Shown: positions 12,561 to 24,025 of the stretch, in pieces
How the letters are laid out: every line of letters begins with the position of its first letter
Numbering within the stretch: the first letter of the stretch is position 1
Assembly (NCBI RefSeq): GCF_031755915.1
Contig: NC_083386.1
Coordinates: 23,421,001 to 23,485,000, forward strand
Direction of reading: 5' to 3'
DNA: 64,000 nucleotides
Source of the DNA: Ziziphus jujuba
Taxonomy: Eukaryota; Streptophyta; Magnoliopsida; Rosales; Rhamnaceae
Program-made: the position numbers and the translations under genes
The notes under the pieces: generated by a model
What the model saw: only the letters and a program-made list of their open reading frames with translations
Database searches by the model: none
Told to the model about the DNA's origin: nothing

Positions 12561-12591
<31 letters not shown>

Positions 12592-14020
12592 TCATTGGGT
12601 TAATGGATTGGGTTAATTCCATATTGGTACCCTTAACTTATAAGGCTGTTTGGCTTGTCACATTGAATTGGATTGTAAGCATAGGATTGGAGTGTATTGG
12701 ATAGAATAGTCTAATACTAATATTATCACTTATTCGGACCATCAACAAAAGTTGGATGGAATTATAAAATATATTATTTTTTTAATTTTAAATTATTGTA
12801 ATACAAATTTAAAATAAAATCAATCAAAAATTGTTTTTGGACGTAGCCAATCTCCATGTAATTTCCATGAATTTGTTTTGATTGGTCACCACCAATCAGC
12901 GTTGGTCAACAATCAATCAATGATGATCGACGTCAGTTAATAACGGGTCAAATCAATCAACATGCGATCAACTATTTCTAATGAAATAGTCCCACCAACT
13001 AAACCCATGCTTTTCAATGAGATTAATTAATCCAATTGATTAAAATTTAAATGCATAAAGTAGGTGTAAGAACTCATCCCAATAAATGCTTGAAATTTTA
13101 AATTTTTGACTGGGTTTGACTAAATTGACAATTTATGGGTCCCAAGTTTGATTTTTTGTAAATAATTGAACTTTTCATTCATGCGTGGATGCTTTAATCA
13201 TCAATATATATATTTGCTTTGCTTGAATAATCATTAATATATCTATTTTTCAACAAAGTTTCCAATTTTGAATGCCATAAAATCTCAAATTGCATGTCAG
13301 TAATAGTTAGAAATTCTAATTGCTCCCTAAAGCATATGTACATGTATATATTTTCATTTTGGACTCTCATATACTAACTTCTGGGGCAGCAAGTATGTAC
13401 AGGCCTAGTCACCCAAAATATGCATATGTACCGGCCCAATTGCGAATAAGACACATGTATTCAAATTTACATTTATTAACAAGCATTTCAGTCTCACACC
13501 AGCAAGTAGGGTTGTTAATTGTGTCCCTAAACGTGGGAGGAAAGCCGCCGAATGTGCATATGTTGAAGGTCCAAGATATGCCAGTGCGGTTGTAAATCTA
13601 GCGGATAGACAAAGGCTTAAGAGATTCTCTTCTCATAAAATCTTCAAAAATTATGAGTGTGTATATATATGTATACATATTGAGTTTTGATTTAGTATCA
13701 TGTAAGATGTTATATCATAAAATTAGATAGGGGTAAAAAAAAAAAAAAATCTATATATATAATTTAAATCTTTTTTTTTTTTTTAAAATTCAATATTATT
13801 TAAACATCATATAAAAATTTAATTAATTTTCATTTCATTTTTCCTTGTTAGATTTTTAGTATTAAAAATAATGAATTATATTTTAAATTAATATGAGCAT
13901 TTATGATTTAAAAGTGAACTAACCAATATGATTTAAAAAAATTTTTAAAAAATATTCTAGCTAACCAATAATAAAAGTGAACTAGCTAATTAATTAAATC
14001 ATTACTATATATTAGATATA

Positions 14021-14180
14021 CGGAAATTCTATGGTGAGAACGGTCCGCATGAGGACCGCAGTTAATGATGGTTTTTTATAGTATTAACGATGATTTTTTA
14101 GAAAATCGTCACCAATACTATGAAAAATCATCATCAATACTGTGGTCCGCATGAGGACCGCCCGCACTATAGACGGACTG
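14021..14180. mobile_element. Foldback MITE-like element, first copy
   Basis: A sequence of about 160 bp is nearly palindromic along its whole length. The left arm (TCTATGGTGAGAACGGTCCG...) pairs with the right arm (GGTCCGCATGAGGACCGCCC...CTATAGACGG) around a centre near 14100. It is flanked by TA-rich DNA and absent from the matching place in copy B (about 50900-50940). The superfamily is unknown. Confidence 0.65.
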
Positions 14181-14185
14181 ATTAG

Positions 14186-14224
<39 letters not shown>

Positions 14225-14225
<1 letters not shown>

Positions 14226-14386
14226 GGAAATTCTATGGTGAGGACGGTCCGCATGAGGACCGCAGTATTAGTGATGGTTTTTCATAGTATTAACGATGGT
14301 TTTTTAGAAAATCGTCACCAATACTATGAAAAACCGTCACCAATACTGTGATCCGCATGATGACCGTCCGCATCATAGACGGATTG
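14225..14386. mobile_element. Foldback MITE-like element, second copy
   Basis: A second copy of the element just upstream, in the same orientation, separated from it by (TA)n. The two arms pair around a centre near 14308. The arms contain GGACGGTCCGCATGAGGACC and a paired ATCGTCACCAATACTATG segment. It is also missing from copy B. Confidence 0.65.
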
Positions 14387-14389
14387 TAT

Positions 14390-14500
14390 ATATATATATA
14401 TATCTACCTATGCCCGGTTTATGAGCTTGATGTGGCATTGAATATATATATATATATATATCTACCTATGCCCGGTTTATGAGCTTGATGTGGCATTGAA
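14390..14500 (+). repeat. Tandem repeat x2, unit about 55 bp
   Basis: A unit made of (TA)n plus CTACCTATGCCCGGTTTATG and the GCTTGATGTGGCATTGAA stretch occurs twice in a row. Copy B has it once, at about 50930-50980. Confidence 0.8.
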
Positions 14501-17500
14501 TTGATTTTTTTTTTTTTTTGCTGCAACAATTCACTCGCCGCAAGAATTATGGTTATGCTTATATATTTACATATTTATTTGATGGCCATTAATAATTCCT
14601 TCGAATACTCAGCATCTATTTATTTGAAGAATAGATTCTTTTACTTGTTCTACTTGGTATTGCCCTGAGTTATTTGAAGCCAATGATTTACAAAGTCCAG
14701 GAACATTTAGTCATATTCGATTGGAAGCAAAAGTTGGGTATTATTTAATGCTCACTATTCCACCAAGTTTTCATGAGAGGTTCAAGCCGACAAAAGGAGG
14801 ATTGGGTAAACATGTGGAGACGAGACTTGCCAAGAACATTCACCACTAATAAAGTGTGGTGAAAAATCAAATGAAAAGAATTCAATAGGAAAAATAGGAG
14901 AGATAATTAATTGTTTTAAAATATTATTATGTTTATATCGGACATTGCTAGATAAATGAAAGAATAATTTTTGTTATTCAAAAAAGATTTGAATTAAAGA
15001 AAGTGTTTTCTTCTTTGTAATATTACATATAAAAAGTACAAAATACGGTTTATTTTTAATTATGTTTTATTTCTATTTTTATATTCAAAATATGTTTTTA
15101 ATATTCAATTTAGAAATTTCATATTTCATATTATTTTTAATAAGAATTTAAAAAATATTATGGAAAAATTTATTCTTTTAAAATTGGTTATTTAAAGTTT
15201 TAAAATTTAAAGGTAGTAACTGATAGTTTAAAACTTTTACATTTAACTTTTTTTTTTTTGGCGTAATACGTTTACATTTAATTTTAATAACAGGTAAAAT
15301 AAACTTTTCATTGGTCAACTATGGTCAAATCCTTAGATTTAACCCGGTTGCCCGTATTTTAATAGTTTCTTTAAGCTAAAGGAATTTGATGATAAATATT
15401 TAAAAGTATTAGCTTTAAATATAAGAAGATAAAATTTAAGAGGTCTAAATAAAATTTAACCTAACATATATAGGGCAAATTTCTTTTAAATTTCCTGGTT
15501 TTGTTATAATTATATTTAAATTTTATGATTTTAAAAAATCATCATTAATTTTTTTTTTTTTTTGCTTTTCTATATTTGTTAAGAGAAAATAATTTATCAA
15601 AAATTTCAATTAGTTTTTACAAATAAACCATAAAAAAATTAAAAATTTATATTTTATAATTTAATAAATAATATTATAAAAATATAATTATGACATTAAA
15701 ATGATATAATTAAATGCCAAAAACTAACTATGAGTTTAAATAATAATTTTTTAGAAATGTGAAATCTAACTACAATCATCTAGAAGAATCTAAAATGAAA
15801 TTTTAACAGTAAATATATTTCCTTATTTTTGACCAAATTTGTAGTCTTTCAACAATGGAGTCCTTTTATATGTCATTCATGGGCCATTATTAATAATCAC
15901 TTGTGGTGAATGAAAAGACATATGCCATCCAGTACGCCCAAAAAGTACCTTCTATTTTTTTATATTTGCAAGAGTATCCAACAGTTTACTTGTACAATAA
16001 TTTAATGTAGACATGGATTGAGGAGGACCGTAGATTGAGGAAGGGCCTCCATGGATCTTCCTTCCAATTCCAAGTTGATGATGTTTTTTCTTCTTAGTAT
16101 AATAATCAATTTGTTTACTTAAAACAATAAATAAATAAAATTAGACGTGGATTGGGGGGTTGAACCTAAATTTCCGATCTAACTGCTTTCATCACACATA
16201 GTAATGATTGAAAATTTTATATAAAATTTAAAAAAATTATATACAATGGACAATGATTCTCTAAGTCCATTATTAAATAGAGATTCAAAGGAAAATAAAA
16301 ATACAATATCTTAATCTATCAGATATAAAGCGATTATATTTACACGAATAAAATATTTTTTTCTATTCCAAAATTATTAAAAAGTCTCTCAATCTTTCTT
16401 TTTTTTTTTTTCAGGGTTTTATGTTGGTTGACGTCTTCTTCACTGTATGGTAGGAGGAAAGGAGCAAAATTCCGATTAAAATCCACATAACTGGTCTTTA
16501 TTAGTGGAATAGGTGCATTGATTAGGTTATGTTTGCAGGAAGTTTCTTTGTTCTTCATTTTTATTTATTTATTATTATAATTATTATCTTCCAAGAGAAA
16601 GTCTTTCTTTCCCTTAGTCCACACTCACCTTATCATGGTATGGAGCCAGCCTCACCTTACGGTATGGGGAACATAAATGGGGTAGTGGATTTTGAATATT
16701 TGTGATTTTGAATTTGGGAACTCCTACTACCCCACCCCTCCAATGAAAATTTTCAATTACTGGTGTTCCGACATTCTCACAAAGAGGTGCGGCCCTATTA
16801 TTTTTTATTTTTTTGTAAATTAAAAGGGGGTAGTGCTTCGAAAGTATCAAAAATTTGCTTCCACTCCTATTCCAAGAGTAGCCATCATGGCCAGAAGGAA
16901 AGAGAGCTTATAGCAATTTGTAATTTTTTAAATAATAATAATAATAAAAGAAATTTTAATAATTTAATAACAAAAGCAGTGGGAATAAATTCGTACCCTT
17001 CAGAAAGAATCTTCCATGGAAAAATTGTAACCTCGCTTAAGAAAATATATTGGAATTCTATTTTTTTTTTTAAAATTTTTATTTGATTGAATAGTGTGCC
17101 TATGCTATGCTATATGCTATGTTTCGGAATATATGCGAACCTGAATGAATACGATGGGATAGAAACCTTTTAAAAAAAAAAAAAAATGTACTTCAATGGG
17201 TGGGTAAGTGAAGACCGATGAAGAAAGAGAGTATCATTACCTCGCAATTTCTTGGATTTAATATTCATTTAATATTTTATCAACATACAAGTTAAAAAAA
17301 GCCAAAAATTCATCAACATATATACAGCTTGACAACGATCCTTTTTCTGATTATGATCGTTGTGAAGGTAATAATAGTGCAAGAACATTAGCTATCCCCG
17401 TTATATGTTCGTGTCATTATTTACAGATCTAGTCGTTAATTAACTTAAATTTGTCATCCCATTTACAACTGTATATATATTTATATATCAGTAGACAATA

Positions 17501-18470
17501 TTGTTATTTTCTTTTTTTTTTTAACTAATTTTTTGCTAGAGATGAATTTTCATAAATAATATCCCTGTGCTCTGTGTGTGTGTGATTTATTTTTTTCCCC
17601 TGTACTAACAGGATGAAAACAATTACTAGCTCAAAAGTTTGAAGAATCCAAGACTTTTCGACAAATAAACAATTAGCAATTATGAAATCTCTTGCTCTTA
17701 TACTAACATTTAACAAATTGATTTTTACATCTATGCATTTCATTTTCTATTCTCAAAAGGAATATTACACATTAATTAATAATTTTAGACTTTCATTTCA
17801 GGGGTACATAAAATAAGGAAAATCAATGGAAGCCGCAAAAGGTAAGTTGCGTGAATATTTTATACGCCAAAGTTGCATTCTTGTTTTCATGGTCAGGTTT
17901 ATCTTTTTTTTTTTTCACAGCTATCTTCAGCAAGCTATAGCTACCTAGTAGAAATATATTGGCGTAAATATACAGTTTCGATATGTTTAAAAATAGATAC
18001 ATCTTAATTATGTTGGAACCTATTTATGTATATGCATATACAGCAGCTAACACTCGTATCGAGCTCTACGTGGCAGCACTGAAAGGCGATTGGAAAGCAG
18101 CCGAAAAGGTTGAAAATGATATTAATAGAGTGATTACAGAGAAAGGGGAAACGACTCTCCATATTGCTGCTCTAGCAAGAAAAGAGCAGTTTGTGAGAAA
18201 GTTGGTCAGTAAGCTGAACAAAGAAGACTTGGAAAAAAATAACAAAATTGGTAACAATGCTCTATGCTATGCCGCTGCCTCTGGAAATGTGGAAATTGCC
18301 AAGCTTATGGTCAAAGCTGGGAATGAAAAGTTGGTAAATCCAGATAGTGGTAAAAAACCCCTTTCCATGGCTGCTGCCAACGAACACGGTCAAATGGTGA
18401 GGTATCTTTTTCACAAAACCAATAATATTCAATATTGGGAAGAAGAAGAACAAGCTGAGCTGTTCACCAC

Positions 18471-18733
18471 TGTTGAAGTATATTAGTTAGAGTTAGTGAC
18501 GTGGCAATGTTGGTTAATAAAACAGTTGTTTGTTTTGGCAAGTTGTCAAGTTGTTAGTACAGGTCAGCAGTTGTTAGTTATACTACCTGTATTAATAGTG
18601 TTTTCATGTGTATTTTTCTTTAGTGAAAATCAATTACAGTTTTACAATTCTGTTATTCTTTCTTTCTATCTTTCTCTCTTCTTTCCTTCGACATTTTCTT
18701 TTATTTTCCTTCTATCCAAACACAACATTTACA
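18471..18733 (+). repeat. 5' LTR of the copia element
   Basis: 263 bp starting TGTTGAAG and ending TTTACA. It should carry the promoter and the polyadenylation signal of the element. A weak TATA-like stretch (TGTATTAATAG) lies near 18588. Confidence 0.97.
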
Positions 18734-18748
18734 TGGTATCAGAGCGAG
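18734..18748 (+). promoter_or_regulatory. Primer-binding site (initiator Met tRNA)
   Basis: TGGTATCAGAGC directly follows the 5' LTR. This is the usual plant copia sequence complementary to the 3' end of initiator methionine tRNA, which primes minus-strand DNA synthesis. Confidence 0.95.
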
Positions 18749-18771
18749 ATTGACGATCCAGTAAAAAAAAA

Positions 18772-21700
18772 ATGGAAAATCCAGGAGTTTCGAACGTCAT
18801 GAACTCGTTTACAAGTCTGATTTCTGATAAGAATGAAAATTCTTTGGTTACAGTATCTCCATTTTCTAGTAGCATTCTGAAGCTTAACAGTGAAAATTTC
18901 TTGGTGTGGAAGTCACAAATTCTTCCTATATTACGAGGTCACAAGCTTGATAAGTTTGTACTGACTGATGAGCCAGAGTTCATGCAAGTATTTGTGTTTA
19001 GTGATGCAGAGGTTAATGATCACAGTTTGTCTAAGTTTTCTGTTGAACAGCAAGTTTGGATTTTGCAAGATCAGCTACTGCTAGGCTGGTTGACTACTGC
19101 AATTGAAGTTGAAGAGCTTGCAGATCTAGTAGGATTGAAAACCTCAAGACGTTTGTGGATCACAATTGAGGAAACTTACTCTTGTCATTCTGAGGTTTTT
19201 ATGTTGCAACTTCGAAATGAGTTACAGACAACCAAGAAAGGCTCAATGAAAATTCTAGATTATTGCAAAAAGATGAAGAAAATTGCTGACAAGATGTGTT
19301 CTGGTGGTTTTCTGGTCTCTGAGAAGGAATTAGTTATGTGCATCTTGAATGGCTTAGGGCCTGAATTTGAAACAGTTCGTGTAAACTACACTAGTAGACC
19401 TCCTTTACCTAGTCTTCAAGAGGTAAAGCATTTTCTCTCTCATTATGAAACAACTATTGAACAGAATAATACTGTGGCTATGTTTCATTCTGCAAATCTG
19501 GTGTCTGCTTTCAATAATCAGTTGAATTTAGGCTCTAGTAATACTCTACCATCATCATCTACTACCTTGAATACTTCTAATCATGCTAACTCATCCATTC
19601 ATAAAGATTATAGTACTGGAAAGTCTGGTTTTTATGAACGAGGAAGTTTTGAAGATTTTCGTGGTAGAGGTTACTATGGAAGAGGTAGAGGTAGAGGTCG
19701 AAACCATAGGAATTGGAGACCACAGTGTCAAATCTGTGGGATTGTTGGTCATCTGGCTAGTGTGTGTTACTACAGAGATTCAAATTCTGGAAATTCTGTT
19801 TTTCAAGGAATTCATGGACATAACTATGCACCTAATTCTGTTGGCTATAATGCTCAGTTCTCACAGTTGAATAATCCAGCAATGCTAAGTTCTTCTGTCT
19901 TTAATGGTTCTGGTTTAATAACTCGACCTATTGTTCCAACACACAATGGTGGCTTACCTATAAGTGCAGCTGGGTATAATTCTCTTGTTTCTTATCCACG
20001 AATGGTCACTAGAGAATTTCAGAGTGGGAATGGACAGATTATTCCTCATCAGAATTTTCACAATTCAGATATTAAGTCTGTTGGAAGTGAATTTTCAGGA
20101 CAAGCTTCTGCTAATGTTGTCACCACACCAGTTTTGGTTGGAGATCCAAATTGGTATTTGGATAGTGGTGCAACTAATCATGTTGTTGCAGATGGTGGTA
20201 ATCTTATACACCAGGTTGATTACAGTGGCAACAACAAGCTTTTAGTTGGCAATGGTCAAAGTCTTGACATTGCTAGTGTAGGTAATACACTGATTCCCTC
20301 TCTCACTTGTCCCAATTATGTTTTGTTGCTGCAAAATGTTCTTGTTGTTCCAACAATAGCAAAAAATTTGTTGAGTATATCAAAATTGGTATGTGACAAC
20401 AATATAATAGTTGAATTTGATAAACATAATTGCTTCATTAAGGACAAACAGATGGGGAAGGTGGTGCTTCACGGATTACTTGAAGATGGACTTTACAAAT
20501 TACAAATACCTTACAAGGACACAAGTCAAGATGCTGGGACTCTCCTTGGATCAAAGTCTACTGCCTTTAAGGAAACTGGTAGCTGCTTAGTAATGAATAA
20601 GGCAATGTGTGTACTATCTGGTGCTGTCTCATCTATACAAAAAGAGTGTCTTGTATCAAAAGATTGTCATTCTTCAGAAATTCATACAAATTGTACTACA
20701 TATAGACCTGCTGGTGTGAGTTTACCTCTTTTTGATTCTACTAAGGAGTCAAATGTATCAGATTCCTCACAAACTGGTCAGTTGTGTTTGAATACTAGTT
20801 GTATTGATTTTGATGTACTGCACCAAAGGTTAGGACATGCTTCAGAGGCTGTCATAAACAAAGTGTTGTCTTTGTATAAACCAGATTTGCATATAAATAA
20901 AAGTTTAGCTTTTTGTGAAGCTTGTCAGCTTGGAAAAAATCATCTCTGTCATTTTTCCTTGTCAAACTCGAAAGCTTCAGCTCCTCTTGAACTGGTACAC
21001 ACTGATGTTTGGGGACCTGCTGCAACAGTTTCTACAGAAGGGTATCGATATTATATACACTTCATTGATGACTACTCCAGGTTTACTTGGATTTATCCCA
21101 TGACAGTAAAATCAGAAGCTTTATCTATTTTTAAGCATTTTCATGTCATGGTGGAAAGGTTGTTTGATACAAAACTTAAGGTGGTTCAGTCAGATTGGGG
21201 TGGTGAATACAGATGTTTTCTTCCTTACTTACAACAGGTTGGTATAAAGTTCAGGCATTCATGCCCTTACATGCATCAGCAAAATGGTAGAGCTGAGAGA
21301 AAACACAGACACATTGTTGAGGTTGGTCTGTCTTTTCTTGCTCAAGCACACATGCCACTTCTATACTGGTGGGAAGCTTTTACTTCAGCAGTTTATGTAA
21401 TTAACAGGCTTCCAACTGCCATTCTTGATTTTCACAGTCCTTTTGAATTGCTATTTAAGAAAGTACCTGACTATGATTTTCTAAAGGTTTTTGGAAGTGC
21501 TTGTTTTCCTTTCCTCAGACCTTTTCAGAATCACAAGTTTCAATTTCATACTGAGAAATGTGTGTTCATTGGTTACAGTGATGATCATAAAGGTTACAAA
21601 TGCATGTCTTCTTCTGGCAAGATTTACATTGCTCGAAGTGTAAATTTTAATGAAAAGGAGTTTCCTTTTTCTACTGGTTTCTTACAAACTAGTTCAGCAG

Positions 21701-23577
21701 ATAAGTCTAAGCTTCACAAAACTCAGGTTTCAACAGCTCCTCTAGTCCTTATCAAATCATTGCCACAACATTGTGCTTCAGACTCAAATTTATCAACTAG
21801 AAGTTCCAGCTCAGTCAGCTTAAATAACTCTCCAACTCTGACTTCAGGAAATCATAATCAGTCTGACATACGTTTGGAATCTGAGTTGCCTATGGACCCT
21901 TTAGAGACTTCAACAACACTGTCAAATGTGAATCAAAATCCATCTCAGAAAACTATTTCAACTCATCCTATGCAAACACGATCTAAGAGTGGAGTTTTCA
22001 AACCCAAAGTGTTTGCTCTTACTCAACAAGCTGCAGATTCAGTTGATGTTGAACCAGTTAGTGTTACTGATGCTTTAACAAATCCAAGGTGGAAAGCAGC
22101 AATGGATCAGGAATATGGAGCACTTGTCAAAAACAACACTTGGTCTTTGGTTCCCTATCATTCTGGAATGAATCTCATTGGTCACAAATGGATTTTTCGA
22201 GTAAAAAGAAATGCTGATGGAACTGTTCAGAGGTACAAGGCAAGGCTTGTTGCAAAAGGGTTTCATCAACAACCTGGCTTTGACTTCAATGAAACTTTTA
22301 GTCCAGTGATAAAGCCTACCACTATAAGATTAGTGCTTAGTCTTGCTATTTCACACAACTGGGAGGTAAGACAACTAGACTTTAATAATGCATTTCTTAA
22401 TGGTGATCTTCAAGAAACAGTTTATCTCACTCAACCACAAGGATATGAGGATAAACAATTTCCAACACATGTGTGTCAGCTTCATAAGGCTTTATACGGC
22501 CTTAAACAAGCACCACGTGCTTGGTTTGAAAAATTGAAGGGTGCTCTCCTAAGCAAGGGTTTTGTTAATACAGTTTCTGACTCCTCTTTGTTTGTTTTGA
22601 AGACCAAAATTGCATATACTTTAGTTTTGGTATATGTAGATGACATTATTGTCACTGGTTCTAATGGAGTAGCAATTAAGCAACTTATCTCAGATTTGAA
22701 TTCTCAATTTTCTCTTAAAGACTTGGGACACTTGAGTTACTTTCTTGGTATTGAAGCTACAAGAAACAGTAAGGGTATGCTGTTAACCCAGACAAAATAT
22801 ATACTTGATTTGCTTAAAAAGACTAAAATGGATGGAGCTAGGCCCTCACCATCACCGATGGTTTCTAATAAGCCTTTATCTCTAGAAGAGGGAGATATTT
22901 TGTCAAATCCTGAGTTGTATCGGAGTACCATTGGTGCTCTTCAATATCTTACATTGACCAGACCTGATATTAGTTTTACAGTGAATAAACTCAGTCAATT
23001 TGTGCAAGCTCCAACATCTTTACATTGGGATGCTTGTAAACGATTGTTAAGATACTTAAAAGGCACTGCAACACATGGCTTGTTCATCAAGTCAACAATG
23101 AAACTTGCTGTTCATGGATTTTCAGACTCAGATTGGGCAAGTGATCGAACAGACAGAAGATCAACAAGTGGTTATGGAATTTTTCTAGGTTCAAATCTTA
23201 TTTCATGGAGGTCCAAGAAGCAGCAAGTTGTAGCTCGTTCAAGCACTGAGGCAGAGTATAGAGCCCTGGCTCACATCACCTCAGAACTATGTTGGTTACA
23301 AAACTTGATCAAGGAGCTGGAACTTCAGTTACCAATTCCTATAGTTTGGACTGACAGTCTTAGTGCAGCAGCTTTAGCAGAAAATCCAGTTCTACATCAA
23401 AGGACCAAACATATTGAGATAGATATGCATTTTGTCAGGGATAAAGTCTTGGAAAAATCTCTCCAAATTCGATATGTGCCTACTCGAGATCAGGTTGCTG
23501 ATGTGTTTACAAAGAGTTTAGGAACTTCCAGGTTTCTCTATCTAAAGAATAAGCTTGGAGTTGTTCAGACTACTTAA
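18772..23577 (+). CDS. Copia gag-pol polyprotein, 1601 aa, intact
   Basis: Domains follow the Ty1/copia order. Gag (UBN2-like, about residues 35-240); CCHC zinc knuckle CQICGIVGHLASVC (319-332) behind an Arg/Gly-rich stretch; aspartic protease DSGA (464-467); GAG-pre-integrase (HQRLGHA from 684); integrase core with likely catalytic D745, D808 and E842; reverse transcriptase with ARLVAKGF and YVDD at 1288-1291; RNase H starting near D1452 (FSDSDWASD). The C-terminus ends ...ADVFTKSL, as in many copia proteins. No stop or frameshift was seen, so the element may still be capable of transposition. The start is the first ATG after the primer-binding site, in line with the usual Gag N-terminus. 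Maturation would be by its own protease. Confidence 0.97.
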   Translation: MENPGVSNVMNSFTSLISDKNENSLVTVSPFSSSILKLNSENFLVWKSQILPILRGHKLDKFVLTDEPEFMQVFVFSDAEVNDHSLSKFSVEQQVWILQDQLLLGWLTTAIEVEELADLVGLKTSRRLWITIEETYSCHSEVFMLQLRNELQTTKKGSMKILDYCKKMKKIADKMCSGGFLVSEKELVMCILNGLGPEFETVRVNYTSRPPLPSLQEVKHFLSHYETTIEQNNTVAMFHSANLVSAFNNQLNLGSSNTLPSSSTTLNTSNHANSSIHKDYSTGKSGFYERGSFEDFRGRGYYGRGRGRGRNHRNWRPQCQICGIVGHLASVCYYRDSNSGNSVFQGIHGHNYAPNSVGYNAQFSQLNNPAMLSSSVFNGSGLITRPIVPTHNGGLPISAAGYNSLVSYPRMVTREFQSGNGQIIPHQNFHNSDIKSVGSEFSGQASANVVTTPVLVGDPNWYLDSGATNHVVADGGNLIHQVDYSGNNKLLVGNGQSLDIASVGNTLIPSLTCPNYVLLLQNVLVVPTIAKNLLSISKLVCDNNIIVEFDKHNCFIKDKQMGKVVLHGLLEDGLYKLQIPYKDTSQDAGTLLGSKSTAFKETGSCLVMNKAMCVLSGAVSSIQKECLVSKDCHSSEIHTNCTTYRPAGVSLPLFDSTKESNVSDSSQTGQLCLNTSCIDFDVLHQRLGHASEAVINKVLSLYKPDLHINKSLAFCEACQLGKNHLCHFSLSNSKASAPLELVHTDVWGPAATVSTEGYRYYIHFIDDYSRFTWIYPMTVKSEALSIFKHFHVMVERLFDTKLKVVQSDWGGEYRCFLPYLQQVGIKFRHSCPYMHQQNGRAERKHRHIVEVGLSFLAQAHMPLLYWWEAFTSAVYVINRLPTAILDFHSPFELLFKKVPDYDFLKVFGSACFPFLRPFQNHKFQFHTEKCVFIGYSDDHKGYKCMSSSGKIYIARSVNFNEKEFPFSTGFLQTSSADKSKLHKTQVSTAPLVLIKSLPQHCASDSNLSTRSSSSVSLNNSPTLTSGNHNQSDIRLESELPMDPLETSTTLSNVNQNPSQKTISTHPMQTRSKSGVFKPKVFALTQQAADSVDVEPVSVTDALTNPRWKAAMDQEYGALVKNNTWSLVPYHSGMNLIGHKWIFRVKRNADGTVQRYKARLVAKGFHQQPGFDFNETFSPVIKPTTIRLVLSLAISHNWEVRQLDFNNAFLNGDLQETVYLTQPQGYEDKQFPTHVCQLHKALYGLKQAPRAWFEKLKGALLSKGFVNTVSDSSLFVLKTKIAYTLVLVYVDDIIVTGSNGVAIKQLISDLNSQFSLKDLGHLSYFLGIEATRNSKGMLLTQTKYILDLLKKTKMDGARPSPSPMVSNKPLSLEEGDILSNPELYRSTIGALQYLTLTRPDISFTVNKLSQFVQAPTSLHWDACKRLLRYLKGTATHGLFIKSTMKLAVHGFSDSDWASDRTDRRSTSGYGIFLGSNLISWRSKKQQVVARSSTEAEYRALAHITSELCWLQNLIKELELQLPIPIVWTDSLSAAALAENPVLHQRTKHIEIDMHFVRDKVLEKSLQIRYVPTRDQVADVFTKSLGTSRFLYLKNKLGVVQTT

Positions 23578-23753
23578 TTCGAGTATTTTGGAGTTTCAAT
23601 TCATTCTCTGACTTACTTAACACTCAGAAAAACACTCAGCAAAAAGGGAGTTTTTCTGCAACATGGTTCACTTCTTATGTGCTGCAACTTCTGCTGATTT
23701 ACTATTTTTCAAACTCCCATTTTGTTTCATCTGGTTTAACAAAATACGAGTTT

Positions 23754-23762
23754 GAGGGGGAA
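23754..23762 (+). promoter_or_regulatory. Polypurine tract
   Basis: GAGGGGGAA immediately precedes the 3' LTR. It primes plus-strand synthesis in LTR retrotransposons. Confidence 0.93.
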
Positions 23763-24025
23763 TGTTGAAGTATATTAGTTAGAGTTAGTGACGTGGCAAT
23801 GTTGGTTAATAAAACAGTTGTTTGTTTTGGCAAGTTGTCAAGTTGTTAGTACAGGTCAGCAGTTGTTAGTTATACTACCTGTATTAATAGTGTTTTCACG
23901 TGTATTTTTCTTTAGTGAAAATCAATTACAGTTTTACAATTCTGTTATTCTTTCTTTCTATCTTTCTCTCTTCTTTCCTTCGACATTTTCTTTTATTTTC
24001 CTTCTATCCAAACACAACTTTTACA
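23763..24025 (+). repeat. 3' LTR of the copia element
   Basis: 263 bp, differing from the 5' LTR at two positions (23899 and 24019). It is followed directly by the ACCAC target duplication and the remainder of gene A exon 2. Confidence 0.97.

Larger units (their letters stand above)
1..12569 (+). mobile_element. Degenerate L1-like LINE, split by a CACTA-like insertion
   Basis: A plant non-LTR retrotransposon lies on the plus strand with ORF1 (DUF4283 plus zinc knuckle) on the left and ORF2 (endonuclease, reverse transcriptase, zf-RVT, RNase H) on the right. It ends in a short tail typical of plant LINEs, an ATTCACCA-type end followed by an A-run at about 12555-12569, then a (TA)n tract. The 5' end lies before base 1. 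ORF1 is interrupted at about 1179 by a CACTA-like element that ends at 8001. Both ORFs contain stops and frameshifts, so the element is dead. Target-site duplications could not be checked because the 5' end is missing. Confidence 0.9.
12593..17825. other. AT-rich upstream region of gene A
   Basis: No gene is supported here. It holds the two hairpin elements at 14021-14386, a short tandem repeat at 14390-14500 and AT-rich filler. The same stretch lies upstream of gene B, so a promoter is expected close to 17825, but no TATA box could be assigned with confidence. Confidence 0.6.
18471..24025 (+). mobile_element. Intact Ty1/copia LTR retrotransposon (RE1-like), 5555 bp
   Basis: A complete element: 5' LTR 18471-18733, primer-binding site at 18734, one uninterrupted 1601-codon gag-pol ORF, polypurine tract, 3' LTR 23763-24025. 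LTRs begin with TG and end with CA. The target-site duplication is ACCAC (18466-18470 and 24026-24030). Copy B has a single ACCAC at 54888-54892, the unoccupied site. The two LTRs are 263 bp each and differ at two positions (18607 T versus 23899 C; 18727 A versus 24019 T), so the insertion is recent. It sits inside exon 2 of gene A in the same orientation as the gene. Confidence 0.98.

Noticed and set aside
12571..12592. (TA)n tract as a LINE target duplication
   Set aside because: The LINE 5' flank is outside the window, so no duplication can be shown; it is simply a microsatellite also present before copy B.
16763..17086. 107-aa ORF identical in both duplicates (also 53185-53508)
   Set aside because: The identity is explained by the near-identical duplicated DNA; composition is AT-driven with an Asn run, and no family is recognisable.
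17983..18486. Gene A start at the ATG at 17983
   Set aside because: That ATG is in the predicted intron; the ATG at 17826 followed by a GTAAGT donor and the acceptor at 18043 gives the family-like start.
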